NCBI GenBank assembly: GCA_026004455.1
Contig: BPJE01000003.1
Span: forward strand, 62,001-126,000
DNA: 64,000 nt
Origin: Patescibacteria group bacterium
GTDB lineage: Bacteria; Patescibacteriota; Microgenomatia; UBA1406; GWC2-37-13
Direction: 5' to 3'
This document shows, one piece after another, positions 16,949 through 27,041 of the stretch (position 1 is the first letter of the stretch; each line of letters starts with the position of its first letter). The notes under the pieces were generated by a model that saw only the letters and a list, made by a program, of their open reading frames with translations, ran no database searches and was not told the origin of the DNA. The position numbers were made by a program, and so were the translations under genes.

Positions 16949-17551
16949 TTAACGAGGAATATTTAAAACCATACCAATCTCAATTAGATCAGGATTTTGA
17001 AGATTATTGGCTTTTAAAATTCTTGGCCAAGAATAAAAATCACCATAAACTTTAAAAGATATTAAAGATAAAGAATCTCCTGGCTGGACAACATATTTTC
17101 CTTCAGTATAAACAACTTGAGAAGTTTGAAGCGATGAAGTTTCGCCAGTTGTTGGTTGTCGAGGTTTAACTGAAGGAATGATTAATTTTTGACCCTCAAT
17201 AATAGGAGATGATGGATCAATATTATTAGCAATTGATATATCATAAGCATTAAATCCAGATCCGTAAAACTTTTCTGCAATATGCCAAAGATCATCGCCT
17301 GGCTGAACAATATAAGTTTTTATTTGTGGAGTTGATTTTTTTAGAATAATTTTTTTTGGTTTAGTAAATAAATTAAAAGAAAGTTTTGGTAAAGCAAAAT
17401 TAATTTTTATATTTTTTAAAAAAATATTATATGAATAAGAAGAAATCAAATATGAAACCAATATTCCTAAAATTAATTGAGGATATTTTTTTTGAATTAA
17501 ATTAGATAAAGCCTTTTGATAGTTTGGAGTTTTTTCATAGATTTTTTTCAT
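16949..17551 (-). CDS. Membrane-anchored protein with two LysM domains
   Basis: Protein of 200 residues. A Lys-rich N-terminus and one membrane helix (about residues 29-48) precede two LysM modules at about 84-131 and 151-199: TYIVQPGDDLWHIAEKFYGSG with N-IDPSSPIIEGQKLIIPS, and YVVQPGDSLSLISFKVYG with ANNLQNPDLIEIGMVLNIP. LysM binds N-acetylglucosamine in peptidoglycan, so the protein probably tethers membrane and wall. It has no catalytic domain. ATG at 17551 is the only good start. It is convergent with nothing and lies between tRNA genes. Confidence 0.85.
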   Translation of the reverse strand: MKKIYEKTPNYQKALSNLIQKKYPQLILGILVSYLISSYSYNIFLKNIKINFALPKLSFNLFTKPKKIILKKSTPQIKTYIVQPGDDLWHIAEKFYGSGFNAYDISIANNIDPSSPIIEGQKLIIPSVKPRQPTTGETSSLQTSQVVYTEGKYVVQPGDSLSLISFKVYGDFYSWPRILKANNLQNPDLIEIGMVLNIPR

Positions 17552-17652
17552 ATTGGTATTATATCATAAGCTTTTTTATTAATATATTGTAAAATCATTA
17601 ATATAAAGTTTAGACTTGTAATTTAAGAGAAAAATCTATAAAATATTATTTA

Positions 17653-17726
17653 GCGGTCGTAGCTCAATTGGCTAGAGCGCATCCCTGTCACGGATGAGGC
17701 TGCGGGTTCGAGACCCGTCGATCGCG
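17653..17726 (+). tRNA. tRNA-Asp (anticodon GTC)
   Basis: Acceptor GCGGTCG/CGATCGC, D arm GCTC...GAGC, anticodon stem CATCC/GGATG with loop CTGTCAC, T arm TGCGGG-TTCGAGA-CCCGT, discriminator G. CCA is not encoded (next bases CTA). Confidence 0.95.
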
Positions 17727-17749
17727 CTATTAAAAATTAAATTAATCAT

Positions 17750-18295
17750 ATGTTATTAATCTTTCTTGGTGTTTTATTAATTCTTGTTCTTTATATTATT
17801 GGTCAATACAATAACTTTGTTGTTTTAAAAACTCGCATTCAAGAGGCATTATCAGGGATTGATGTTCAGTTAAAAAGACGAGCTGATTTAATTCCTAATT
17901 TAGTAGAAACTGTTAAAGGATATGCAAAACATGAAAAAGAGATTTTTGAAAATGTGACCAAAGCTCGATCAAATTTAATAAAAGCAGAAACACTTGAAGA
18001 AAAAGCTAAAGCAAATAATGAGTTAACTGAAGCTTTAAAAACATTATTTGCAGTGGCAGAAGCTTATCCTCAACTTCAAGCTAGTGAAAATTTTAAAGAT
18101 TTACAAAGACAACTTGAAGATACTGAAGATAAAGTTGCTTATTCAAGACAGTTTTATAATGCTAATGTTTTGGATTTTAATACTAAAATACAAATGTTTC
18201 CTTCAAACATCATCGCCAAGGTTTTTGGCTTTAAGCAATTTGAGTTTTTTGCCGCTAATGAGGAAGAAAGAAAAAAAGTTGAGGTAAAGTTTTAA
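17750..18295 (+). CDS. lemA: LemA family protein
   Basis: Protein of 181 residues with an N-terminal membrane helix (about 1-20) and an all-helical domain exposed outside or to the periplasm-like space. [43 protein letters not shown] is the LemA signature, followed by [32 protein letters not shown] and [12 protein letters not shown]. The biochemical role is unknown, but lemA next to htpX is a widely conserved pair suggesting membrane-protein quality control. The htpX gene begins 4 bases after the stop, so they are translationally close. Confidence 0.93.
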   Translation: MLLIFLGVLLILVLYIIGQYNNFVVLKTRIQEALSGIDVQLKRRADLIPNLVETVKGYAKHEKEIFENVTKARSNLIKAETLEEKAKANNELTEALKTLFAVAEAYPQLQASENFKDLQRQLEDTEDKVAYSRQFYNANVLDFNTKIQMFPSNIIAKVFGFKQFEFFAANEEERKKVEVKF

Positions 18296-18299
18296 TTTT

Positions 18300-19187
18300 A
18301 TGTCACCATATAAATTAATAAACCAAAATAAAAGAAAGACTTGGTTGATATTAATATTATTTATCCTAATTTTTACAGGATTTTTTTATTTGATTGGTAA
18401 ATACTTTGATGATCCTGTTGGTTATTTATTTTTAGGATTAACAATCTCAACATTATCTTCAATTGGTAGCTACTTTTACAGTGATAAGATTGTTTTATGG
18501 TCTTTGGGCGCAAAAGAAGCTAGTAAAAGAGAATTTTTTGATTTTTATACCGTGACTGAAAATTTATGTATTGCTGCTGGTTTACCAATGCCAAAACTTT
18601 ATGTCATTGATGATCCAGCGCCAAATGCTTTTGCTACTGGTCGTGATCCAAAACATGCGGTAGTTTGTGCGACTACTGGTCTTTTAAAAATACTTGATCG
18701 ATCTGATATTGAAGGTGTTGTTGCTCATGAACTTTCTCATATAAAAAATTATGATATTTTATTAGCAACCGTTGTCTCAGTATTAGTTGGTGCGATTTCA
18801 ATTGTTGCTGATTGGATTTTAAGAAGTCTATGGTGGGGAAGATATAGAAATGATGGTGAAAAAAGAAGTCCAATTTTTTCAATAATTTTTCTATTGTCGT
18901 TAATTCTTATTCCAATTGCTGCTACTTTAATTCAATTAGCAATTTCAAGAAAAAGAGAGTTTTTAGCTGATGCTTCAGCAGTATTAATCACTCGTAATCC
19001 AAAAGGATTAGCTGATGCTTTAACAAAGATTTCTCAATATCAATCAAAAAGATTTATTCCAACCTCAATGGCTCATCTTTTTATTGTTAATCCATTAAAT
19101 TCAAAAAATTCAACTAATTGGTTTTTAAATCTTTTCTCTACTCATCCCCCAATTGAAGAAAGAATAAAAATATTAAGAGAAATGTAA
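18300..19187 (+). CDS. htpX: HtpX-like M48 zinc metalloprotease
   Basis: Membrane protease of 295 residues. Two N-terminal membrane segments precede the catalytic zinc motif HELSH (His143, Glu144, His147) in VVAHELSHIKNYD, and the third ligand Glu lies in RKREFLADASAV. Further hydrophobic segments sit at about 157-175 and 195-213. It ends in the substrate-proximal STHPPIEERI signature. HtpX degrades misfolded membrane proteins. All catalytic residues are present. Pairing with lemA supports the call. Confidence 0.95.
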   Translation: MSPYKLINQNKRKTWLILILFILIFTGFFYLIGKYFDDPVGYLFLGLTISTLSSIGSYFYSDKIVLWSLGAKEASKREFFDFYTVTENLCIAAGLPMPKLYVIDDPAPNAFATGRDPKHAVVCATTGLLKILDRSDIEGVVAHELSHIKNYDILLATVVSVLVGAISIVADWILRSLWWGRYRNDGEKRSPIFSIIFLLSLILIPIAATLIQLAISRKREFLADASAVLITRNPKGLADALTKISQYQSKRFIPTSMAHLFIVNPLNSKNSTNWFLNLFSTHPPIEERIKILREM

Positions 19188-19223
19188 TATAAAATTCAAA
19201 AGTCAAAAATCAAAAGTTAAAAG

Positions 19224-19243
19224 TCCTACCTAAAACGTTGGGA
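19224..19243. repeat. TAAAAC-loop hairpin
   Basis: Stem TCCTACC/GTTGGGA (one mismatch and one G-T) around loop TAAAAC, the complement of the GTTTTA loop seen in 23S rRNA hairpins. A shorter one, CC-TAAAAC-GG, follows at 19250-19259. Confidence 0.55.
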
Positions 19244-19275
19244 GACTTTCCTAAAACGGCGGTCAGGCAAAATAT

Positions 19276-19345
19276 TCTGTCATTCCTGCGAAAGCAGGAA
19301 TCTATTTTTTTATGGATCCACGATTAAAGGTCGGGATAACAAGAA
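19276..19345. repeat. MITE-like palindrome (TGTCATTCC type), copy 2
   Basis: TGTCATTCC, then hairpin ATTCCTGC-GAAA-GCAGGAAT, ending near GGGATAACA, an imperfect inverse of the start. It has the same design as 178-255. Confidence 0.5.
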
Positions 19346-19377
19346 ATGAAAATTAAAATGAAAAAATAAAAAAATAA

Positions 19378-19461
19378 TGTCATCCCGAATTTATTTCGGG
19401 ATCTCAAAAAGAGATGCCGAAACCCTCCTAAGACGGAGGACAAGCTAAGTTCGGTATGACA
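19378..19461. repeat. Palindromic element with TGTCAT/ATGACA ends
   Basis: Terminal TGTCAT and ATGACA; subarms CCCGAA-TTTAT-TTCGGG and CCGAA...TTCGG, joined by ATCTC/GAGAT. It carries an inner hairpin CCTCC-TAAGAC-GGAGG (19424-19439). A half copy ends at 19506. Confidence 0.55.
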
Positions 19462-19634
19462 AAAGAAGATATTGAAATGAGATACTGAAACAAGTTCAGC
19501 ATGACAAGTTTTTTAGTTTTAAGTTTTAGTTTTGACATTTGAGATTTGACATTTGAGTTTTTTAATTATTGATTAGAAATTTATTATTTGTTTATTTATT
19601 ATTTTTAAATTTTTAAGTGTTAGATGTTAGATGA

Positions 19635-19640
19635 TATAAT
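19635..19640 (+). promoter_or_regulatory. murT -10 box (leaderless)
   Basis: TATAAT ends 6 nt before the murT ATG at 19647, so the murT-gatD mRNA should start at the AUG. Confidence 0.55.
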
Positions 19641-19646
19641 ATTTTT

Positions 19647-20942
19647 ATGTTTGTCAAGATATTAATTGGTAAATTGATGGGCAAAATAAGCGCAATTTTT
19701 AATATTGGTTCTGGTTCGACTTGGCCTGGACATATTGCTTTAAAAACTGATAAAAAATTTATTGAAAAAATAATTAAAAAAAATCCTCATTTAAAAATCA
19801 TTATTGTTGCTGGAACAAATGGAAAAACAACCACTACTGCTTTGCTTTCTCATGTATTAAACAAATTAGGTTATAAGGTATTTTATAATTATGAAGGCGC
19901 TAATCTTTTAAATGGTATTGCCTCAATTCTTATTAAAAAAACTAATTTATTTGGAAAAATTAATTATGATTATGGAGTTTTTGAAGTTGATGAGTTTAGT
20001 TTTCCTCAGATAATTGATAAAATCTCACCAGATTATGTTTTTCTTTTAAATTTATTTAGAGATCAACTTGATCGATATGGTGAGGTTAATACTATTGGTT
20101 ATCGCTGGTTTCAGTCTTTTAAAAAATTAAAAAAAGAAACAATCTTTATTGTTAATGGTGATGATCCATTTTTATTTTTTAATGCGGAAAAATTAAAAAA
20201 CAAAAAAATATATTTTGGCGTAACAAAAAAATCGATGAAATTAAAAGAATTAACTCATGATATAGATTTTAATTACTGTCCAAATTGTCAAAAAATTTTA
20301 AACTACCAAGCAATTGCTTATTCTCATTTAGGAGATTTTTATTGTTCTTGCGGTTTTAAAAGATCCTCAGATATCTATGATTTTGCTAATGAAAAGATCA
20401 ACTATCCAGTAAAAGGACTTTATAATATTTATAACACTAATGCAGTTTTATCTTTTTTAAAAGAAGTATTAAAAATAGACAAATTTAATCAATTACTCAA
20501 AGATTTTCAACCAGTTTTTGGTAGACAAGAAAAAATCTTTTATAAAAATCGAATTTTTTTTCTTCTTTTGTCAAAAAATCCAGCTGGATTTAATCAGTCT
20601 TTAAGAATAATTAAAAAGATTTTAAAAAATAAAAAAGGTAATATATTAATTATTTTAAATAATCGTATTCCTGATGGTACTGATGTTTCTTGGATTTGGG
20701 ATGTTGATTTTCAAATGATTAGAAAAAATGTAAAAAATTTATTTGTATCTGGTGATAGAGTTTATGATATGGCATTAAGATTTAAATATGAGGATATTAA
20801 CACTAAAAATTTTGTTAATTTTAAAGAAGCAATTGAGAAAATAATTAAAAGCACCAAAAATGATGAAATAATTTATGTTTTAGCAACTTATTCAGCAATG
20901 CTTGAAGTACGTAAGTTTTTAGTTGGTAAAAAATTCATTTAG
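19647..20942 (+). CDS. murT: Lipid II isoglutaminyl synthase, MurT subunit
   Basis: Mur-ligase-fold protein of 431 residues. STWPGHIALK and the P-loop VAGTNGKTTTT (about 55-64) bind ATP. FEVDEFSFPQI, LNLFRDQLDRYGEV and NGDDP are Mur ligase motifs. The inserted zinc ribbon CPNC (near 212) ... CSCG (near 235) is specific for MurT (DUF1727-type C-terminus). MurT activates the D-Glu carboxylate of the lipid II stem peptide; GatD supplies ammonia from glutamine, yielding D-isoglutamine. gatD starts 2 bases after the stop. The amidated peptidoglycan inferred here fits with the PBP and SEDS genes in the window. Confidence 0.9.
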   Translation: MFVKILIGKLMGKISAIFNIGSGSTWPGHIALKTDKKFIEKIIKKNPHLKIIIVAGTNGKTTTTALLSHVLNKLGYKVFYNYEGANLLNGIASILIKKTNLFGKINYDYGVFEVDEFSFPQIIDKISPDYVFLLNLFRDQLDRYGEVNTIGYRWFQSFKKLKKETIFIVNGDDPFLFFNAEKLKNKKIYFGVTKKSMKLKELTHDIDFNYCPNCQKILNYQAIAYSHLGDFYCSCGFKRSSDIYDFANEKINYPVKGLYNIYNTNAVLSFLKEVLKIDKFNQLLKDFQPVFGRQEKIFYKNRIFFLLLSKNPAGFNQSLRIIKKILKNKKGNILIILNNRIPDGTDVSWIWDVDFQMIRKNVKNLFVSGDRVYDMALRFKYEDINTKNFVNFKEAIEKIIKSTKNDEIIYVLATYSAMLEVRKFLVGKKFI

Positions 20943-20944
20943 TT

Positions 20945-21685
20945 ATGAAAATAAACATTGGTTGGCTTTATCCAGACTTGATGAACACATATGGCGATAG
21001 AGGCAATATCATTGCTTTATCTTATCGAATTAAAAAAAGAGGAATAAAATGCAGGATAATAAAAATTTCTTTAAAAGATGATCCAAATTTGATTTTACAA
21101 TCAGATATTTTATTTATGGGTGGAGCACAAGATACTCAACAAGAAATAGTAAATAAAGATTTAATTGAAAATAAAGCTATTTTTTTAAAAAGAAAAATTG
21201 AAGAGTATACTCCTGGAATTTATGTCTGCGGTGCTTATCAGTTTTTAGGAAAATATTATAAAACTGCCTTAGGAAAGATAATTAAAGGTTTAGGTATTTT
21301 TGATCTTTACACTGAAAGTCCGGGAATTGATGCAAAAAGATTGATTGGTGATTTAATAGTTGAGTCAAAAATTTTAAATAAAAAGTTGGTTGGTTTTGAG
21401 AATCATACCGGAAGAACTTATTTAGGAAAAAATGTTAATCCTTTTTCTTATGTTTTAAAGGGTTTTGGTAATAATGGTCAAGATAAAACTGAAGGAATGA
21501 TCTATAAAAACAGCATTGGTACTTATATGCATGGACCGATTTTGCCAAAAAATCCAGAAGTAGCTGATTGGATAATCAGCAAAGCGCTTGAGATTAAATA
21601 CAAAAAAACAGTAAAATTAAAAAAACTAAATGATGATTTAGAAAACAAAGCCCGTGATGCAGTATTTAGTATTAATAAATTTTAA
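20945..21685 (+). CDS. gatD: Lipid II isoglutaminyl synthase, glutaminase subunit GatD
   Basis: Class I CobB/CobQ-like glutamine amidotransferase of 246 residues. MKINIGWLYPDLMNTYGDRGNIIAL is the GatD N-terminus. The nucleophile Cys95 lies in YVCGAYQFLG and the catalytic His196 in TYMHGPILPKNP. GFENHTGRTYLG is also family specific. It hydrolyses glutamine and passes ammonia to MurT. The two genes are almost adjoining and surely co-transcribed. Cobyric acid synthase is excluded by the short length and the MurT partner. Confidence 0.92.
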   Translation: MKINIGWLYPDLMNTYGDRGNIIALSYRIKKRGIKCRIIKISLKDDPNLILQSDILFMGGAQDTQQEIVNKDLIENKAIFLKRKIEEYTPGIYVCGAYQFLGKYYKTALGKIIKGLGIFDLYTESPGIDAKRLIGDLIVESKILNKKLVGFENHTGRTYLGKNVNPFSYVLKGFGNNGQDKTEGMIYKNSIGTYMHGPILPKNPEVADWIISKALEIKYKKTVKLKKLNDDLENKARDAVFSINKF

Positions 21686-21735
21686 TTTTTAACTTTTGAC
21701 TTTTTTCCGCCAGTTGGCGGATTTGACTTTTATTA
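21686..21735. repeat. Heptad array interrupted by a GC hairpin
   Basis: TTTTGAC-type units flank the hairpin CCGCC-AGTT-GGCGG (21709-21722). The same combination of array and GC-rich hairpin is seen at 62.97-63.06 kb. It lies in the frame upstream of dnaE but is not thought to be translated. Confidence 0.6.
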
Positions 21736-21737
21736 TT

Positions 21738-24700
21738 ATGTCATTTGTTCATTTGCACAATCATACTGGTTATTCTTTGCTTGATGGGATGTGTCGTATT
21801 GATGAGTTAATCAATAAAGCAAAAAGCTATAATATGCCGGCAGTGGCAATCACTGATCATGGTAATTTATATGGAGCAATTAAATTTTATACAAAAGCAA
21901 TTGAGGCTGGTATAAAACCAATTATTGGTGTTGAGGTCTACAAAGCGAAAAATTCACGTTTTGATAAAAATGGTAGTAGTGATCGTGATTATTATCATTT
22001 AGTTTTATTAGCGAAAAATTATATTGGTTATAAAAATCTTTTAAAATTAGTAACCGCTTCAAATTTGGAAGGATTTTATTATAAACCAAGAGTTGATTTT
22101 GAGTTGCTTGAAAAATATTCAGAAGGATTAATTGCCTTATCTGGTTGTCTTCAGGGTGAAATTCCAAGTTTAATAAAAGAAAGTCAATTTGAACAAGCAG
22201 AAAAAATTCTTGAGAAATATTTAAATATTTTTAAAAATAATTTTTATCTTGAGATTCAAAGACATCCGCAAATTAATGAACTTGAACAAGTGAATAAAAA
22301 TTTAATTAAATTATCAAGAAAATTTGGTGTACCTATTGTTGCTACCAACGATGTTCATTATATAGAAAAAGATGATGCTTATGCTCAGGAGATTCTTTTA
22401 TGTATTGGCACTCAACATACAATTTTAGAAAAAAATCGACCAATGTCGATGATTGATGTACCTGACTATTATTTTAAATCTGATAAAGAGATGAAAGGCA
22501 TGTTTCTTGATATACCTGAAGCAATTGATAATGCTTTAAAAATTACCCAAGAGTGTAATTTAGAAATTCCCTTAGGTAAATGGGTTTTACCAAAATTTCC
22601 TACTCCAAATAATGAAACACCTGAGGAATATTTAAGAAAAATAGTTGAAGAAAGAAAAAAAAGAGTCAAAAATTATCCAGAAAAAATTGTTAATGAGAGA
22701 ATAAATTATGAGTTAGATATTATTATTAAAAAAGGTTATGCGACTTATTTTTTGATTGTTCAAGATTTTGTTAATTGGGCAAAAAATCATGGTATTGGTG
22801 TTGGACCAGGAAGAGGATCGGCGGCAGGAAGTTTAGTCGCTTATATTATTGGTATTACTGATCTTAATCCTTTAGATTATAATCTTCCTTTTGAGAGATT
22901 TTTAAATCCTGATAGACCAACACCGCCAGATATTGATATTGATTTTGCTGATCGTCGACGTGATGAAGTTTTGGCTTATGTGACAAAAAAATATGGTGAA
23001 GATAAAGTAGCTCAAATTATTACTTTTGGTTCAATGGAGGCAAGATTGGCAGTTAGAGATGTTGCGCGAGCTCTAGGTTTATCTTACAGTCAAGGAGATA
23101 GAATTGCCAAAATGATTCCTTTTGGAAAACAAGGATTTGCAATGACGATTTCTACTGCTCTTGAAGAGTCCGCACCGCTAAAATTTGCCTATCAAACTGA
23201 GCCTGATGTAAAAAAAGTTTTAGATATTGCTCGAAAACTTGAAGGTTTACCTCGTCATTCATCAGTTCATGCTGCAGGCGTTGTTATCTCTGATAAACCA
23301 TTGACTGAATACGTACCACTTCAAAGAGATACTAAAGAAGGAAAAATCATCACTCAATATGATATGTATTGTCTTGATTTAAATGCAGTTTCTGATCAAA
23401 AAGCAGTCGGGCTTTTAAAGGTTGATTTTTTAGGTTTAAGAAATTTAACTATTCTTGAAGATGCAATCAAATATGTAGAAAAAAATTCCGGAAAAAAAAT
23501 TGATATTCATCATATACCAATGGATGATAAAAAAACTTATCAATTAATTGCCGAAGGAAATACAATTGGTGTTTTTCAGCTTGAGTCAGGAGGAATGAGA
23601 AAACTAGCAAAAGATTTAAAACCAACTAAAATAACTGATATTTCTGCTATGGTGGCTTTATATCGACCAGGACCAATGGATCTTATTCCCATGTTTTTAG
23701 AAGGTAAAAAAAATCCTAAAAAAATTAAATATCTTCACCCAGATTTACAACCGATTTTGGAAGAAACATATGGCGTATTAGTTTATCAAGAGCAAGTGAT
23801 GGAAATTGCTCATAGATTGGCTGGCTATTCAATGAGTGAGGCAGATAATTTGAGAATGGCAATGGGAAAAAAGAAAAAAGAATTGATGAAAAAAGAAAAA
23901 GAAAAGTTTTTAAAAGGCTGTCTTAAAAATGGTTATAAAAAACAAATGGTTGAAGAGTTATGGAACTTTATGGAAAAATTTGCCTCATATGGATTTAACA
24001 AACCTCATTCAGCCTCATACGGATTAATTGCTTATTGGACAGCTTATATGAAAGCTAATTATCCAGTAGAGTATATGACTGCTCTTTTATCAGCCGAGCT
24101 TCAAGGAGTAGCTGGTCCACAACGAGAAATAAAGATGTCACAGGCTATTGAAGAATGTAATCGAATGGGAATTAAGGTATTACCGCCCGATATTAATAAA
24201 TCAGAAATGAATTTTACTATTGAAGGAGCATCAATTAGATTTGGTTTATCAGCAATAAAAAATGTTGGTGAGGCAGCAATTGAATCAATTTTAACAGCTC
24301 GAAAAGATGGTTCATTTTCCGGTTTTAAAGATTTTTTATATCGGGTTGATTTAAGAAAAGTGAATAAAAAAACTGTTGAAAGCTTAATTAAAGCTGGAGC
24401 ATTTTCTCAATTTGCTAACAAGTCAACATTAATGACTAATTATCCTCAACTGGTTAATGAAGTTCAAGCTTTTAAAGAAAAAATTGCTAAAGGTCAGTTT
24501 GATCTTTTTGAAACATCAATTGATTCATCATTAAAAAAAGATGATTTTAAATTATTGCCAGAATTTTCTGAAGAGGAACTTTTTGCTATGGAAAAAGAAG
24601 TAATTGGTTTTTTGATTGGTAAAAATCCTTTATCAAAATTTAAAAAAATTATTGATGAAAAAATTACTAAAAAAATTGGTGATTTAACAGAAGAAGATAA

Positions 24701-24965
24701 TAACAAGAGCGTTATTTTAGCTGGAGTAATTAGCGGAAAAAAAGTTATCAAAACAAAAAAAGATAATAATGAGATGGCAATAATTCAAGTATTTGATGAA
24801 ACTGGCAATGTTGAAGTAGTAATTTTTCCAAAAGTATTTGCGAAGATAAAAAGTTTTATTGGTATAAATAAAATTATTCTTTTTAAGGGTAAAGTTTCTC
24901 AAAGAGATAATCGTTTAAATATAATTTTAGAAAATGCGGTTGATTTAGAAAAAATCAATATTTAA
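21738..24965 (+). CDS. dnaE: DNA polymerase III alpha subunit
   Basis: Replicative C-family polymerase of 1075 residues. The PHP domain begins at once (FVHLHNHTGYSLLDG, AITDHGNLYGA). The palm has GVGPGRGSAAGSLVAY and the catalytic PDIDIDF Asp pair near residues 397-403, then RHSSVHAAGVVIS and YRPGPMDLIP. The fingers have YGFNKPHSASYGLIAYWTAYMKANYP, and a C-terminal OB fold (ILAGVISGKKVI...) follows. The frame is open 14 codons upstream, but that part is repeat sequence. The ATG at 21738 is chosen because DnaE proteins start just before HLHNHT. The atpZ-like gene follows after 1 base. Confidence 0.96.
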   Translation: MSFVHLHNHTGYSLLDGMCRIDELINKAKSYNMPAVAITDHGNLYGAIKFYTKAIEAGIKPIIGVEVYKAKNSRFDKNGSSDRDYYHLVLLAKNYIGYKNLLKLVTASNLEGFYYKPRVDFELLEKYSEGLIALSGCLQGEIPSLIKESQFEQAEKILEKYLNIFKNNFYLEIQRHPQINELEQVNKNLIKLSRKFGVPIVATNDVHYIEKDDAYAQEILLCIGTQHTILEKNRPMSMIDVPDYYFKSDKEMKGMFLDIPEAIDNALKITQECNLEIPLGKWVLPKFPTPNNETPEEYLRKIVEERKKRVKNYPEKIVNERINYELDIIIKKGYATYFLIVQDFVNWAKNHGIGVGPGRGSAAGSLVAYIIGITDLNPLDYNLPFERFLNPDRPTPPDIDIDFADRRRDEVLAYVTKKYGEDKVAQIITFGSMEARLAVRDVARALGLSYSQGDRIAKMIPFGKQGFAMTISTALEESAPLKFAYQTEPDVKKVLDIARKLEGLPRHSSVHAAGVVISDKPLTEYVPLQRDTKEGKIITQYDMYCLDLNAVSDQKAVGLLKVDFLGLRNLTILEDAIKYVEKNSGKKIDIHHIPMDDKKTYQLIAEGNTIGVFQLESGGMRKLAKDLKPTKITDISAMVALYRPGPMDLIPMFLEGKKNPKKIKYLHPDLQPILEETYGVLVYQEQVMEIAHRLAGYSMSEADNLRMAMGKKKKELMKKEKEKFLKGCLKNGYKKQMVEELWNFMEKFASYGFNKPHSASYGLIAYWTAYMKANYPVEYMTALLSAELQGVAGPQREIKMSQAIEECNRMGIKVLPPDINKSEMNFTIEGASIRFGLSAIKNVGEAAIESILTARKDGSFSGFKDFLYRVDLRKVNKKTVESLIKAGAFSQFANKSTLMTNYPQLVNEVQAFKEKIAKGQFDLFETSIDSSLKKDDFKLLPEFSEEELFAMEKEVIGFLIGKNPLSKFKKIIDEKITKKIGDLTEEDNNKSVILAGVISGKKVIKTKKDNNEMAIIQVFDETGNVEVVIFPKVFAKIKSFIGINKIILFKGKVSQRDNRLNIILENAVDLEKINI

Positions 24966-24966
24966 T

Positions 24967-25243
24967 ATGAAAAAATTTTATTCTTTTGATAATGATTTAA
25001 ATTTAAAATTAGAAAAAAAAATTGAAAATAATATCAAAAAAAAATCTCAAATTAATTTTTTTGCCATTGCAAAATATTCAAGTTTTGGTTATTATTTAAT
25101 TGTTCCAATAATTTTAGGAATAAGCCTTGGTTTTTTTCTTGATTTTCTCTTGAAAACAAAAAAATTTTTTTTTATAATGGGTTTTTTAATAGGAATTCTT
25201 AGTACTTTTTACAATTTAAGAGAAATTTATAAAGATATAAAAA

Positions 25244-25263
<20 letters not shown>
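24967..25263 (+). CDS. AtpZ/AtpI-like ATP synthase accessory protein
   Basis: Small protein of 98 residues with a Lys-rich cytosolic N-terminus and two membrane helices (about 43-62 and 66-84): LIVPIILGISLGFFLDFLLKTKKFFFIMGFLIGILSTFYNLREIYK. The G-xx-LGFFLD...FFFIMGFLIG pattern matches the AtpZ/AtpQ small protein encoded first in many atp operons, thought to help Fo assembly or Mg handling. It sits directly before atpB, overlapping it by 20 bases, which is its usual place. Function is by family and position only. Confidence 0.7.
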
Positions 25264-26315
<1,052 letters not shown>

Positions 26316-26322
26316 AAAAACT

Positions 26323-26817
26323 ATGGAAGGACTAGGAATTGATCTTAAATTAATGATTGCTCAAGTCATAAATTTTGTTTTATTTTTTTTAATTTTTAAA
26401 AAATATCTTGCTAAGCCTTTTGCTAAATTTTTAGATGAAGAACAAAAAAAACAACAAGCAAAAGAAAAAATGGAGCAATATTTAAAAGATGAAGAAGAGA
26501 AAATGAAAAAAAATCTTGAAAAACAAAAAAAAGAATTAGAAAAAAAATATGATGAAGCAATTTTAAAAGCAAAAAATGAAGCTAAAGCTTATAAAGAAAA
26601 ACTTATTGCTCAAGCAAAAAAAGAAGCTGAAGAGATTATTGCTAACGCAAGAAAAAAAATTGAGGTTGAAAAAAAAGCCTTAGAAAAAGAATTAAATAAA
26701 AAAGTCATAGAATTATCATCAATGATTTTAGAAAAGACTTTGTATCAAGAATTAGATGAAAAAAAACAAAAGGAGATAAATGAAAGACTTCTTAAAAATT
26801 TAAAAGTCACTAATTAA
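26323..26817 (+). CDS. atpF: ATP synthase Fo subunit b
   Basis: Stator protein of 164 residues. The N-terminal membrane helix (about 8-26, LMIAQVINFVLFFLIFKKYLAKP) is followed by a long, highly charged Lys/Glu/Ala coiled coil that dimerises and reaches F1, ending in a short C-terminal part contacting delta. The ATG at 26323 (MEGLGID) is preferred over a TTG 5 codons earlier, which overlaps atpE. Position between atpE and atpH is canonical. Confidence 0.92.
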   Translation: MEGLGIDLKLMIAQVINFVLFFLIFKKYLAKPFAKFLDEEQKKQQAKEKMEQYLKDEEEKMKKNLEKQKKELEKKYDEAILKAKNEAKAYKEKLIAQAKKEAEEIIANARKKIEVEKKALEKELNKKVIELSSMILEKTLYQELDEKKQKEINERLLKNLKVTN

Positions 26818-26822
26818 AAAAT

Positions 26823-27041
26823 ATGGATGAAGCAATTGTTTACAGCACATATAAATTAAGTAATGATGAATTGGAAAGTCTGATTAAAAAAATACCTCAA
26901 TTAAAAAAATATCAGATAAAAAATATTGTTGATAAGTCAATTATTGCTGGAATAGTGATTAAATTTTCTGACAAAATTATTGATTTATCTTTAAAAAATC
27001 GATTAAAAATAATATTTCAAAAATTATATGAACAAATTTGA
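26823..27041 (+). CDS. atpH: ATP synthase F1 subunit delta, C-terminal domain only
   Basis: Protein of only 72 residues, where delta usually has about 175-180. [37 protein letters not shown] is the conserved C-terminal domain of delta/OSCP (D-S-I-GG-V-I..GD..ID-S...RL), which binds subunit b. The N-terminal six-helix bundle that caps the alpha subunits is missing. There is no space upstream (atpF ends 5 bases before) and no frameshift remnant, so it is a real short form. It overlaps atpA by 14 bases. Confidence 0.75.
   Translation: MDEAIVYSTYKLSNDELESLIKKIPQLKKYQIKNIVDKSIIAGIVIKFSDKIIDLSLKNRLKIIFQKLYEQI

Larger units (their letters stand above)
19188..19646. other. 459-base spacer packed with palindromic repeats
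   Basis: No gene is seen. The spacer contains heptad arrays at both ends, TAAAAC-loop hairpins, a MITE-like element starting TGTCATTCC, an element with TGTCAT/ATGACA ends, and a GAGATACTGAA...TTCAGCATGACA fragment. The murT promoter is at its right end. Confidence 0.8.

Noticed and set aside
21696-21737. Longer dnaE start
   Set aside because: The extension is made of TTTTGAC repeat units and a GC hairpin, and DnaE starts next to HLHNHT.
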